Shown here piece after piece: positions 34,189-42,487 of a stretch of 64,000 nucleotides of DNA. Under the pieces are notes generated by a model that saw only the letters and a program-made list of their open reading frames with translations, was not told where the DNA came from and did no database searches. The stretch's first letter is position 1. The number at the start of each line of letters is the position of its first letter. The stretch is from Amylostereum areolatum. Lineage: Eukaryota > Basidiomycota > Agaricomycetes > Russulales > Stereaceae. Location of the stretch: positions 372,001 through 436,000 of the forward strand of contig SAXG01000029.1 of NCBI GenBank assembly GCA_012932865.1. Direction: 5' to 3'. Position numbers and translations under genes: made by a program.

Positions 34189-34987
34189 CTCCTCTACATT
34201 AGCTCACCCTACAGTTTGGCGCAGAGCGTCAAACGAAACACCCACCACGGAGTCAGCGGAACAACCCGCTGAAAAAAGACCATCAGATTTTGAAATCCCT
34301 CAACTCCAATCAAACTGCAGTCAAGAATTCCCCAACGGAAACGAAGATCATCGCTGGACATTTGATCCCTATAATCTCATTTTTTACTACAACGGAGCCT
34401 TCATCGCAAAAGAAAGCAAAGGAACATACGTATACCAGTGGAACCCACCCATATACAGATACAATCTTCCCCCAGCAGCAGAATACTACAAAGATAGATC
34501 CAAAAGAGAAAAGGAAGACGGAAGCTACGACAACTCACATTGGAAGCGCCCAGATTATTCAAGACCTCATATCGGGCCCCTCTCATCAGAAGAACTCTGG
34601 AAACACCCGGACGCACAGAAAGTCGAAGAGAAACCTTACACCGGGAATATTAAGGACTACTGGGAATTTGATCCCGATACCGACGCAGCCGATACGACAA
34701 CCGAACCACAGAACCCTCAGACCGAACCCCAGCATCCTCAAGAAGCCGCAACAACTGCACCGCATCCAGAAGAAACCGCGCCAGAACCTGAGAAAGCAGT
34801 ATCAGACACCCGAACAAAGTCTGATTCCAGAGGAAGTCGAGAAAGCAGCCCATCAAGCGCAGCAGAAGCGGAAGGACATACAGAGAAATCAACAAGATCT
34901 CCATCAATCAAATCAGACGAAGATATCTTCGGAACCAGAAGAGGAAGACAAGGAAATCTATTCGGAAGACCCGAGAACTTCACAACA
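34181..34987 (+). CDS. Element A leader frame, open and ATG-free, in frame with gag
   Basis: 269 codons run without a stop into the gag ATG at 34988. From the inferred transcript start to 34987 there is no ATG in any frame. The translation looks like a real protein: an aromatic-rich block (RWTFDPYNLIFYYNG, TYVYQWNPPIYRYN) is followed by an acidic, Pro/Glu-rich linker. Copy C has the same frame with exactly the same length and mostly conservative changes. It may be an N-terminal Gag extension begun at a non-AUG codon, or be read after an event not visible here. Confidence 0.55.
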
Positions 34988-36307
34988 ATGGGAGACGCCA
35001 CCGCCTCAGTACCCAACCCCGCCACCGCACTTGGCAATGTCCCCCCTGGAGAGACTAATGTACCGCGCCAGACGCCTGCAACTCCAACACCAGCCGATCC
35101 CACGAAACCGAGACATGAGACTCGATTCCCCATAGGACTTGGCATGGCCGATCCAGTAGGATGGAGAACGCTATCACCACGATCACCATCGATTTCCGAC
35201 CGATCAGACGATAATAAGAAAGGGAAAGGAGTTCAGGATTACGTATTCGGAAGAGGAGCAACCGCGGATCTTCCAAAAAGATCGAGATACCCACCAGGGA
35301 ATTCCCCACCGAGAGGAACAGGGACAACTGGATCAAAGCCCGACGACAAGGATAAAGGATTCAAGCTAAACACATTAGGAGTATACGACGGAAGGGATCG
35401 GGCAAAAGCAGCAAAGTTCGTAGAACAATGCGTACTTCGCTTCATAGCATTCCCCAACGCATATGCTGCCAACATGCGCAAGATAACCTTCGTGCTCTCA
35501 CATCTCACCGATGGACCTGCCCTTCACTGGGCGTCCCTTCTAATAAGCAAAATCGATAAGATACGAGATCACGGCCTAGATCCAGAAGTGTACCTTCCAT
35601 GGACGGCGTTCCGCGACCACTTCTTAGAAACCTTTGGAGAAATAGACCCCGGAAGAGACGCTAGATTTAACATACAGCGCCTGGAACAAGGCACTATGGA
35701 AACCAAAGATTACATCACGATCTTTAGAGACTATGCCATGGAAGCCGGCTACGATCATAAAGCATTGATCGACCAATTCAAGAGAGGACTGCGCAACGAT
35801 ATCGTAGTCGAGATTCTCAAGAGAGATCACATCTCGAACGATATTGACGAATGGTATGAACTCGCATTGCGCATCAATAATAACTGGCGAGAAGCTCAAG
35901 CATTCCAACGACATTATACGAGACCAATGAACCCGACGAGCGATCTCACCCTCCTATACAAGAAACCACAGACGTACGTTCCATTCCGAAGAGGGAACGG
36001 AAATAAAGGGAATGTTACCACCGCCAGGGCCGCTCAGACCGGAAACAATAACCGAAACTTCAGACGCCTTACCCCGCAAGAACGTACCGAACTCCAGAAA
36101 TCAGGATCATGCTTCTATTGCCGGAAGCTAGGACACATCTCCAGGAACTGCCCAGAGAAATGTACACAAACGACGATCAATGCACGAACAACGAATCTAA
36201 CAGAAGAAGAATCCCCGATTGATCAGATCACCAAGCTTGTGAACAAGATGGACAGTGAAACGTTCGCACGCACTGCCAACATGTTCAAAGACAATCAGGG
36301 TTTTTGA
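34988..36307 (+). CDS. gag: Element A Gag
   Basis: 439 aa from the first ATG of the predicted transcript. After a Pro/Thr-rich N-terminus comes the capsid-like region (YDGRDRAKAAKFVEQC, GPALHWASLLI, FRDHFLETFGEIDPG, LIDQFKRGLRNDIV). A single zinc knuckle CFYCRKLGHISRNC (CX2CX4HX4C) follows near residue 380. The frame ends with TGA immediately after a -1 slip site. Copy C encodes a Gag of identical length. Confidence 0.9.
   Translation: MGDATASVPNPATALGNVPPGETNVPRQTPATPTPADPTKPRHETRFPIGLGMADPVGWRTLSPRSPSISDRSDDNKKGKGVQDYVFGRGATADLPKRSRYPPGNSPPRGTGTTGSKPDDKDKGFKLNTLGVYDGRDRAKAAKFVEQCVLRFIAFPNAYAANMRKITFVLSHLTDGPALHWASLLISKIDKIRDHGLDPEVYLPWTAFRDHFLETFGEIDPGRDARFNIQRLEQGTMETKDYITIFRDYAMEAGYDHKALIDQFKRGLRNDIVVEILKRDHISNDIDEWYELALRINNNWREAQAFQRHYTRPMNPTSDLTLLYKKPQTYVPFRRGNGNKGNVTTARAAQTGNNNRNFRRLTPQERTELQKSGSCFYCRKLGHISRNCPEKCTQTTINARTTNLTEEESPIDQITKLVNKMDSETFARTANMFKDNQGF
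36298..36304 (+). promoter_or_regulatory. -1 frameshift site gag/pol, element A
   Basis: The heptamer GGGTTTT is a canonical X XXY YYZ slip sequence in the gag frame (G GGT TTT), followed directly by the gag stop TGA. Slipping back one base enters the pol frame at TTG. The same heptamer is in copy C. Confidence 0.75.
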
Positions 36308-38741
36308 ATCGTCCTTCAACCGCGGCTGTTGAAAGGACACAGACAATGAACTTTTCAAATCAATCTCCTGTGCAGGAAACAGGAGATGACGTAAATAGAA
36401 CAGTGTATATAAGGTCATACCAAGATGGAGCAACGCACGCTCCATCAATTCATATACCTGTTATGTTTCATGGAAAGTTCCGTAAAGCTGCAGCAAAAGC
36501 GCTATTGGACAGCGGAGCAAGCAGCACTCTGATCCATCCAGATTTCGTACGAAAACACAAGATGAATCTGATCCAGCTTAAGAAACCGATACCGATATAC
36601 AACGTCGACGGATCTCGAAACACTCTGGGAGAGATCAAACAGAAGGTATACCTTCCGATGACGATGAAAGGAATCAACGGAGAAATTCACCGCGAAAGCC
36701 TAGGACTATTCGTCACAGCCCTAGGAGGAGACAAAGTAATCTTAGGAACCCCTTGGCTTAAAAAACACAACCCTAGCATCGATTGGAGAAAGAGACAGAT
36801 TACACTACAGACATGTCCAGGTACGTGCTCCACTACGAGTAAAACAATGACCGTCCAAGGAAAGGACGAACCCTTTCTACCATCATTCGAAGAACAGAAG
36901 GCAAACCATCACGCAATGATAGAGGAACAAGAAGATTCCAAAATCGATTCCGATCTCATCGAGATCAAGACGATCAGAACGTTCTATGGGAAAACTAACA
37001 TAGAAGCAATACCAGTTGCAGAAGAAACGAACGAAACCAGTACCTGGATAACCGCGAGAGCAACTAAAGCACAAGAACTCGCAGAAAGGGCAGCCATGGG
37101 AGAGAAGAAGAAGACACTCGATGAGATGATTCCACTCAGCTACAAACAGTATCAAAAGGTATTTGAAAAGAAAGCGTCGGAACGCTTCCCAATCAGTAGA
37201 CCTTGGGATCATGCGATAGACCTGACCAAAGGATGGAAACCTCGAAATTGCAAATTGTATCCGATGACGGTGCCAGAACGAAAGGAATTAGACACGTTTG
37301 TAGATGAACATCTACGAAAAGGATACATCCGAGAATCAAAATCAGAGATATCGTCGCCCTTCTTTTTCATCAAAAAGAAAGATGGATCTCTTCGACCAGT
37401 ACAGGACTATCGTTATCTCAACTCCATCACGGTAAAAAACGAATACCCGATCCCACTCATCTCAGATCTCATCGACAAACTCAAAGATGCTAAGATCTTC
37501 TCAAAGCTCGATCTCCGATGGGGATACAACAATGTTCGAATCAAAGAAGGAGATCAATGGAAAGCCGCGTTCAAAACGAACAGAGGCCTGTTCGAACCAA
37601 TGGTGATGTTCTTCGGACTAACCAAATCGCCCGCAACATTCCAAGCAATGATGAACGCACTATTCAAGGGATTAATAGACACGGGAAAGGTAGTGGTATA
37701 CATGGACAATATATTGATATTCACAGAAACACTCGACGAACATAGAAGACTGATGAGAGAAGCCCTTCAGATTCTGGAACGGAACGATCTGTTCCTGAAA
37801 CCAGAAAAGTGCTTCTTCAAACAATCATCAATCGAGTACCTAGGGGTGATAATCACGCATAACAAGGTACAGATGGACCCGATCAAGGTTCAAGGACTAT
37901 CGGAATGGCCTACACCGAGGAAAGTAAAAGAAGTCCAATCGTTCCTCGGATTTGGAAACTTCTATCGACGTTTCATCAAAGATTATTCTAAGATCGCAAG
38001 ACCACTATTCCAACTCACGAAGAAGGACCATGACTGGAACTGGACGACCGAGTGTGAAAACACCTTCAACAGACTGAAACACAAGTTCACGTCGTCCCCA
38101 GTCTTAATTATGCCTGACGAGAACAAACCATTTCGTATAGAAAGCGATGCCTCAGACTTCGCGTACGGAGCTATCCTATCACAACCGGATGAAACCGAAA
38201 GATGGCATCCGGTCGCGTATCTGTCCAAATCACTGTCGCCGGCGGAACAGAACTACGAGATATACGACAAAGAACTTCTAGGAGTGATGAAAGCCCTCGA
38301 ACACTGGCGACACTATCTAGAAGGAGCGAACTACAAGATTGAAATCTGGACAGACCACAAAAATCTAGAATATTTTACAACAGCTCAAAAACTCAATCGA
38401 CGACAGGCACGATGGAGCTTGTACCTATCCCGCTTCGACTACACCCTGGTGCACAAACCAGGAAGTACAAATAAAGCGGACGGACTTTCTAGAAGATCAG
38501 ATCATAAAGAAGATATCCCAGACAACGATGAACGAATTCTACTCCACCCCTTTATATTCAAGGCTAGAGCCACTGGAAGGGGAGCAGTAGAAGCGATCGG
38601 AGACAAAGAACTTCTCAGAGAACTAAGGAACTTCTCACACCTAGATGATGAAGTTTGGACAGCACTCGATACGATCAAAAGATCGGGACCACGTACCCTC
38701 GCAAAAGGAATCGAAGATTGGAACTTCGAGAACGATCTGAT

Positions 38742-39291
38742 TGTTAAGGACGGTCCTTATCACGTGACAAGCGGCTCAGGCTACAGTACTCGTGTGGATG
38801 AGAGGTGGGATCAGGTGATCCAGACGTCTCGGCTTATACGAAGTTAGAGGTCGATAAGCGAAGCAGTAAGTCTTCACAGAAGACTTAGGCGAGCTTTCGA
38901 CTTAGTTACTTTATGCTCTCTTTAGTAGTGTTAAGAGGAGGTTCTATTTAGAACAGTCCTGTATTTACAAAGAGAACGAGCTGAGGAATAGCTCGTTCGT
39001 TGAGCCTCCTTTTATATGAAAGGAGATCAAGTAAATAAATGTACATAAAGCAACGATCATATCAAGTATCTACGGGGACGCGACTGTGGCACCGTCGTGG
39101 CTATGTTGTCGACATGTCGACGAACAGTGGCACTGCCGGAGCTGTGTTGTCGAGATGCCGACGAGCTGTGGCGCGGTCGTGGCTATATCGTCGGGACGGT
39201 TACGAGCTGGGGCACAGTCGTAATCCGTCGTTTAGCGACGTCCTTCCGAATAAGGTAAGGGAAAATGAGATACCTTATTGGAGTTGTAACA
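38742..39291 (-). repeat. 3' LTR of element C
   Basis: 550 bp, nearly identical to 48503-49052. Preceded on the minus strand by the purine-rich GAGAGGGGGATAG. Confidence 0.93.
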
Positions 39292-39515
39292 CTATCCCCC
39301 TCTCTAGAGTCGACGTCTCGTCGATTTGCGAATCGAATGGGTTCCATGGGAAGTTCTTGAACACGTTCGTTCGGTCGACGCCATCGGTGGATGAAGATTA
39401 TTGATGTGAGGGCGGTAAGGGCGGTAAGTGTCACGATCACACTTATGACGATGACGATTGATCGTGGAGTGGTCGCGGCGAACATTGTGAGATCGGGTGA
39501 TTGAGTGGGCTGCAT
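39183..39515 (-). CDS. Element C accessory ORF5, small single-pass membrane protein
   Basis: 110 aa from the ATG at 39515. One hydrophobic segment (about residues 18-41, SIVIVISVIVTLTALTALTS) is followed by a basic HRWRR, predicting a type with the C-terminus in the cytosol. There is no signal cleavage site, glycosylation cluster or heptad region as in a classical Env. The frame crosses the polypurine tract (encoding DSREGD) and its last 36 residues lie in the LTR. The homologue in A is at 53415-53732. It is the last gene of the element, in the env position. Confidence 0.6.
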   Translation of the reverse strand: MQPTQSPDLTMFAATTPRSIVIVISVIVTLTALTALTSIIFIHRWRRPNERVQELPMEPIRFANRRDVDSREGDSVTTPIRYLIFPYLIRKDVAKRRITTVPQLVTVPTI

Positions 39516-39590
39516 CGTGTTTTCTGATTTTTCTTATTTTGACGTTCACTCTTCTTATGTTCGCTCAAAATCGGGCGATAGAATTCTATT

Positions 39591-39977
39591 CTACCGCTTC
39601 AACCACGACTCCACTACCTTCATATCCTCCCCGTCCATCGTGGGAGATCCCAACCTATGCCCTATCCTCGCCATCATGATGGGGTCGTCGGGGTCTCTGA
39701 ACCGGGGCTCATGCCTCTTGAAGAGTCCTTTGATGCCGCACCTCCCCTTCGATTCCTGCAGCGCTTCTTCGTCGAGGCTTCTCGGCCTCTTCAGGGCGCG
39801 AGCGACGTCCGGATGGCTTAGGAGCTCCGTGACTCGCTTGAGATGACGAAGGAGTTCTTCGTCGCGTGGGTCGGGCGTGGGAGTACGCGAAGGAATGGGC
39901 GAGGGAGGAGGAGTGGCAGGAGGAGTGGTGTCGACGGTGGAGAGGTTGCGTGAGGACGGGGTGAGAGTAGAAGACAT
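39591..39977 (-). CDS. Element C accessory ORF4, 128-aa protein
   Basis: The N-terminal 40 residues are Ser/Thr/Pro-rich (MSSTLTPSSRNLS, TPPATPPPSPIPSRTPTP). The rest is charged and probably helical (DEELLRHLKRVTELLSHP, ALKRPRSLDEEALQESKG) and ends VESWLKR. No domain is recognised. A TATA-like GGATAAAAAGG lies about 75-84 nt upstream (40051-40061), preceded by an inverted repeat. A homologue of 127 aa is present in A. Confidence 0.6.
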   Translation of the reverse strand: MSSTLTPSSRNLSTVDTTPPATPPPSPIPSRTPTPDPRDEELLRHLKRVTELLSHPDVARALKRPRSLDEEALQESKGRCGIKGLFKRHEPRFRDPDDPIMMARIGHRLGSPTMDGEDMKVVESWLKR

Positions 39978-40387
39978 TTTTGGTAGGTTTGGGTGGTACG
40001 AGTGGGTTTTGTTAGACAGTGTCTGAGGATGTTGTTGTCGCTGTGGCTTTCCTTTTTATCCTTACGATGTGGAGAGGCAATGATGTAATCATTGCGTTCA
40101 ATCGTAAGCAGGGGTTCGTACATAATAAAAAAACGAGTCATAAGCGAGCGATGCGTCCAGCGCGTCGCGGGGAGAATGCCAAGCGTTCGCCTTCCTCACA
40201 GCGATAGAGACCGGTATAGTAGAGAAGTCCGAGGAGAATATGCGTGCGGATGAGGGCGCAGTCCATGATCAGTCCGAGGAGTATCGTAGCGGGAAATCGT
40301 AAAGGCGGGATGATAGGAACAAGATGGAAACGTAAATGATGATGATGTAAAGTCCGAGTGCGTATGAGTAAAAGTTCGTCCGTGCGC
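39978..40387 (-). promoter_or_regulatory. Element C region upstream of ORF4, TATA and inverted repeat
   Basis: This 410-bp gap between accessory ORFs 3 and 4 holds the inverted repeat GCAATGAT-gta-ATCATTGC on the + strand (40077-40095) and, further toward ORF4, a TATA-like GGATAAAAAGG (40051-40061, minus strand). The same pair, in the same order and spacing, occurs in A. Confidence 0.5.
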
Positions 40388-42112
40388 TTACCAGGTCTCC
40401 GGCCAATGAACCTTCGACTCCTCCGCTTCCTGCAGGTCCCAATCTTCTTTCTTCCAGAAGAGATCGTCGACGCGCCAGGAGTGATTGAAGCGCGAGGGGG
40501 GTTCTTGCTGAGTGCGGAGCATGGCGTCCTCCCAGTACAACCACTGTTCAGTGGCGTGCTGGGCGGCTTCGTGCGTCAGGCTCTCGCGTCGCGTGAGGAA
40601 TCCCAGGAGCTGTCGGTGGGCGCGGGCGGTAGCGTCGGTACGTCGGAGGCGGGGGTGGGACATCAGTGTTCCTGGACCGTAACTGATATCCGGACGGTCT
40701 GGGCGAGGGTGAGGGGGAAGAGTCTGTGGTCGAAGGGGATGGTAGGACCGAGATTGGGGGAAGTGAGGGGGAGCGTTCTTGCGACGGGGGCAGTCTCGGC
40801 GGAGATGGCCTCGCTTGCCGCATTTCCAGCAGCGTTTCCGCGGCTTCGAGGGAATCGCGTCCCACTCTTCCTGCGTCCACGTGGTCGGCTCGTTGCTCCA
40901 TGGGTCCGAGGGATTCTCGGCTGCTTCCTTCGTCTTGTCGTCCTTCTCCGATCTGTCCGTCGAGCTGTCCGATTCGTCCGCTGAACTGTCCGACTCGTCC
41001 GTTAGGTTGAGTTCCTGTCTCCTGCGAGCGCGCTCCTCCATCATCCGATCGACTATCCTCTTGAGTTCTCTGAAGTTCTTCCTCACCCGATGCATCGGGG
41101 AGTCTGAACTCTCTGATCCGCTTGACTGGTCTTCCGTTGGGCTCGGTAGAATCATGTTTACGTCGCTGTGCGGTGACTCGGGGATCCTGGGCGACGGGAT
41201 TTCGAGCATAGTCGGGGTGCGGACGTGGGAATGAGGGATAAGGGGCGTGGTTTCCGTGCCAAGGCATGGGAGTGTCGCTAGCAGATAGTGGGAATGGAGT
41301 TGGCGTTCTATGCACGGCGGGCAGCTGAGGAGGTGTCCTAGGTACCGGTCGCGGACTGCTGGCCGGTCGTCCGGTTGATTGTCCGGGCTCTGGAAGAACC
41401 AGGGACTGTCCCGATAGCTCTCTTGGCAGGGGCTGTCTGAACTGCTCTCCGGGTAATCCGTTTCTAGCGATGGGAGGCTGGACGGGGTTAAGCTGGGTGA
41501 TGTCGGGGATGGGTAAGGATCCTGGTGGCGTAGGGGCGGTGACGGGTCGTGGAGGGGCGTTAGGAAGGAACGGGGGTCTGGTGAGGGCGGATGCGATGGG
41601 ATCGGGTCGAACAGTGTAGCCCGGGGAGATGTGATGTCCATGGAAGATAAGGTCGATGTCGGGGCCTTCCTTTGAAGACATATGGGGAACTCCAGTAGTT
41701 TCCATTCGTCTTCGGAGGATTTCTCCTTCGTAGGCGGCGCGGAAGGTGTGTCTTTCCCAGTTAAGCCAGTTAACTCTGAGTCCGACTTCAGTGAGGAACC
41801 TTCGGAGTTCTGCGACGTTGAGTATAGCCGCTGCGCTAGCTTCCTGAATCGTCGAAGGAGCTTGACCTCTCGTTCCTCCATTTCGGTCGAGAGCGTCAGG
41901 TACCTCAAGTCCAGCTGGTGGAGTTCTTCGTCGAGCATCTTGTTGTGGTCTTCCAGGATGCCCTGGACGTCGGCCGACTCCCTCCTGAGGTCGTCGATCC
42001 GCTGTCTGGCCTGTTCGATCGCTACTCCGGCTATCATGTGGGCTATCTGGTTCTCTAGGATCGGGGAATCGGGCGTTGGGACTTCCGTAGCTCCGGGCCA
42101 CGGGGATTGCAT
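40388..42112 (-). CDS. Element C accessory ORF3, coiled-coil and zinc-knuckle protein
   Basis: About 574 aa from the ATG at 42112. Residues about 20-100 form a likely coiled coil (EQARQRIDDLRRESADVQ, STEMEEREVKLLRRFRKLAQ). The middle is Pro/Ser-rich with CPPC. A Ser/Asp-rich stretch precedes a second, gag-independent zinc knuckle CWKCGKRGHLRRDC (CX2CX4HX4C). The C-terminus is Trp/His-rich (WLYWEDAMLRTQ, HWPETW). It lies downstream of pol and is not Gag, which has its own knuckle. In A the same frame is split by one stop at 52251. A second long frame overlaps most of it. A 59-nt intron-like segment lies upstream (GTAAGC, CTAAC, CACAG). Confidence 0.7.
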   Translation of the reverse strand: MQSPWPGATEVPTPDSPILENQIAHMIAGVAIEQARQRIDDLRRESADVQGILEDHNKMLDEELHQLDLRYLTLSTEMEEREVKLLRRFRKLAQRLYSTSQNSEGSSLKSDSELTGLTGKDTPSAPPTKEKSSEDEWKLLEFPICLQRKAPTSTLSSMDITSPRATLFDPIPSHPPSPDPRSFLTPLHDPSPPLRHQDPYPSPTSPSLTPSSLPSLETDYPESSSDSPCQESYRDSPWFFQSPDNQPDDRPAVRDRYLGHLLSCPPCIERQLHSHYLLATLPCLGTETTPLIPHSHVRTPTMLEIPSPRIPESPHSDVNMILPSPTEDQSSGSESSDSPMHRVRKNFRELKRIVDRMMEERARRRQELNLTDESDSSADESDSSTDRSEKDDKTKEAAENPSDPWSNEPTTWTQEEWDAIPSKPRKRCWKCGKRGHLRRDCPRRKNAPPHFPQSRSYHPLRPQTLPPHPRPDRPDISYGPGTLMSHPRLRRTDATARAHRQLLGFLTRRESLTHEAAQHATEQWLYWEDAMLRTQQEPPSRFNHSWRVDDLFWKKEDWDLQEAEESKVHWPETW

Positions 42113-42344
42113 TAGCACCTGTGAGGAATCCGGGTGCTTCAGTTAGGGTTCTTCTGTGTGCTTCTAAGCGGCTTACCCCTTGCTCTTCCGTCTGTTCTTC
42201 CGTCTGGTCCTGACCTAGACGGAGAAGGTACTGACTTAATTGCAAGGATTGCTGCCGATCGAGCGATGAAGCAGTCTCCGCAGAGGGCGCGTTCCTGTTG
42301 AGAGTGGTGAACTCGGTTGCAGACGAGGCGGAGGTGGTCGACAT
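40548..42344 (-). CDS. Element C overlapping accessory frame, 598 aa
   Basis: This frame starts at the ATG at 42344 and overlaps ORF3 in another register for about 1.56 kb. It contains ordered-looking blocks that are almost unchanged in A (FLTEVGLRVNWLNWERHTF, DGPDIDLIFHGHHISPG in A, SGYQLRSRNTDVPPPPPTYR). The rest is Pro/Arg/Ser-rich. In A it survives as two pieces, 50645-51007 and 51272-52348. Whether it is translated or only kept open by the composition of ORF3 cannot be settled by eye; the conservation of both frames makes dual coding a fair possibility. Confidence 0.45.
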   Translation of the reverse strand: MSTTSASSATEFTTLNRNAPSAETASSLDRQQSLQLSQYLLRLGQDQTEEQTEEQGVSRLEAHRRTLTEAPGFLTGANAIPVARSYGSPNARFPDPREPDSPHDSRSSDRTGQTADRRPQEGVGRRPGHPGRPQQDARRRTPPAGLEVPDALDRNGGTRGQAPSTIQEASAAAILNVAELRRFLTEVGLRVNWLNWERHTFRAAYEGEILRRRMETTGVPHMSSKEGPDIDLIFHGHHISPGYTVRPDPIASALTRPPFLPNAPPRPVTAPTPPGSLPIPDITQLNPVQPPIARNGLPGEQFRQPLPRELSGQSLVLPEPGQSTGRPASSPRPVPRTPPQLPAVHRTPTPFPLSASDTPMPWHGNHAPYPSFPRPHPDYARNPVAQDPRVTAQRRKHDSTEPNGRPVKRIREFRLPDASGEEELQRTQEDSRSDDGGARSQETGTQPNGRVGQFSGRIGQLDGQIGEGRQDEGSSRESLGPMEQRADHVDAGRVGRDSLEAAETLLEMRQARPSPPRLPPSQERSPSLPPISVLPSPSTTDSSPSPSPRPSGYQLRSRNTDVPPPPPTYRRYRPRPPTAPGIPHATREPDARSRPARH

Positions 42345-42405
42345 TGCTAGATGAGACGATCGGATTGGTGGAGGAAGTGTTGGCTGCGTTTGGGGTGGTG
42401 GACAT
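42139..42405 (-). CDS. Element C first accessory exon/ORF with Cys-His cluster
   Basis: 88 aa from the ATG at 42405, 30-40 nt downstream of a TATA-like GGATAAAAACC. It contains CNRVHHSQQERALCGDC, a possible small zinc site. A strong donor (GGGTAAGC) near its end plus CTAAC and CACAG would splice it into the 598-aa frame. In A the homologue (50584-50700) is cut to 38 aa by a TGA. Confidence 0.45.
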   Translation of the reverse strand: MSTTPNAANTSSTNPIVSSSNVDHLRLVCNRVHHSQQERALCGDCFIARSAAILAIKSVPSPSRSGPDGRTDGRARGKPLRSTQKNPN

Positions 42406-42487
42406 TGGTGATCTGTCTTGTTGAACCCGTAGGGTTTTTATCCCCCCCTTGTTGGCAGTGCATTCGCCTGAATGCCGTTGAGTCTCA

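Noticed and set aside
34177..34215. tRNA-primed PBS, for example around TTTGGCGCAGAGC
   Set aside because: It lies about 38 nt from the LTR, whereas an exact self-primer complement sits 2 nt from it.
34290..35135. 281-codon frame in the element A leader (and a 243-codon one in C)
   Set aside because: It has no ATG and differs in length between copies; the frame in register with gag is open over the same length in both and looks like protein, so this one is taken as a shadow.
38742..38847. C-terminal 35 codons of the first half of element A Pol
   Set aside because: They are translated LTR of element C. The true continuation is at 49058.
40358..42146. Several plus-strand frames of 94-208 codons opposite the element C accessory region
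   Set aside because: Antisense shadows of C/G-rich accessory ORFs; no independent motifs.
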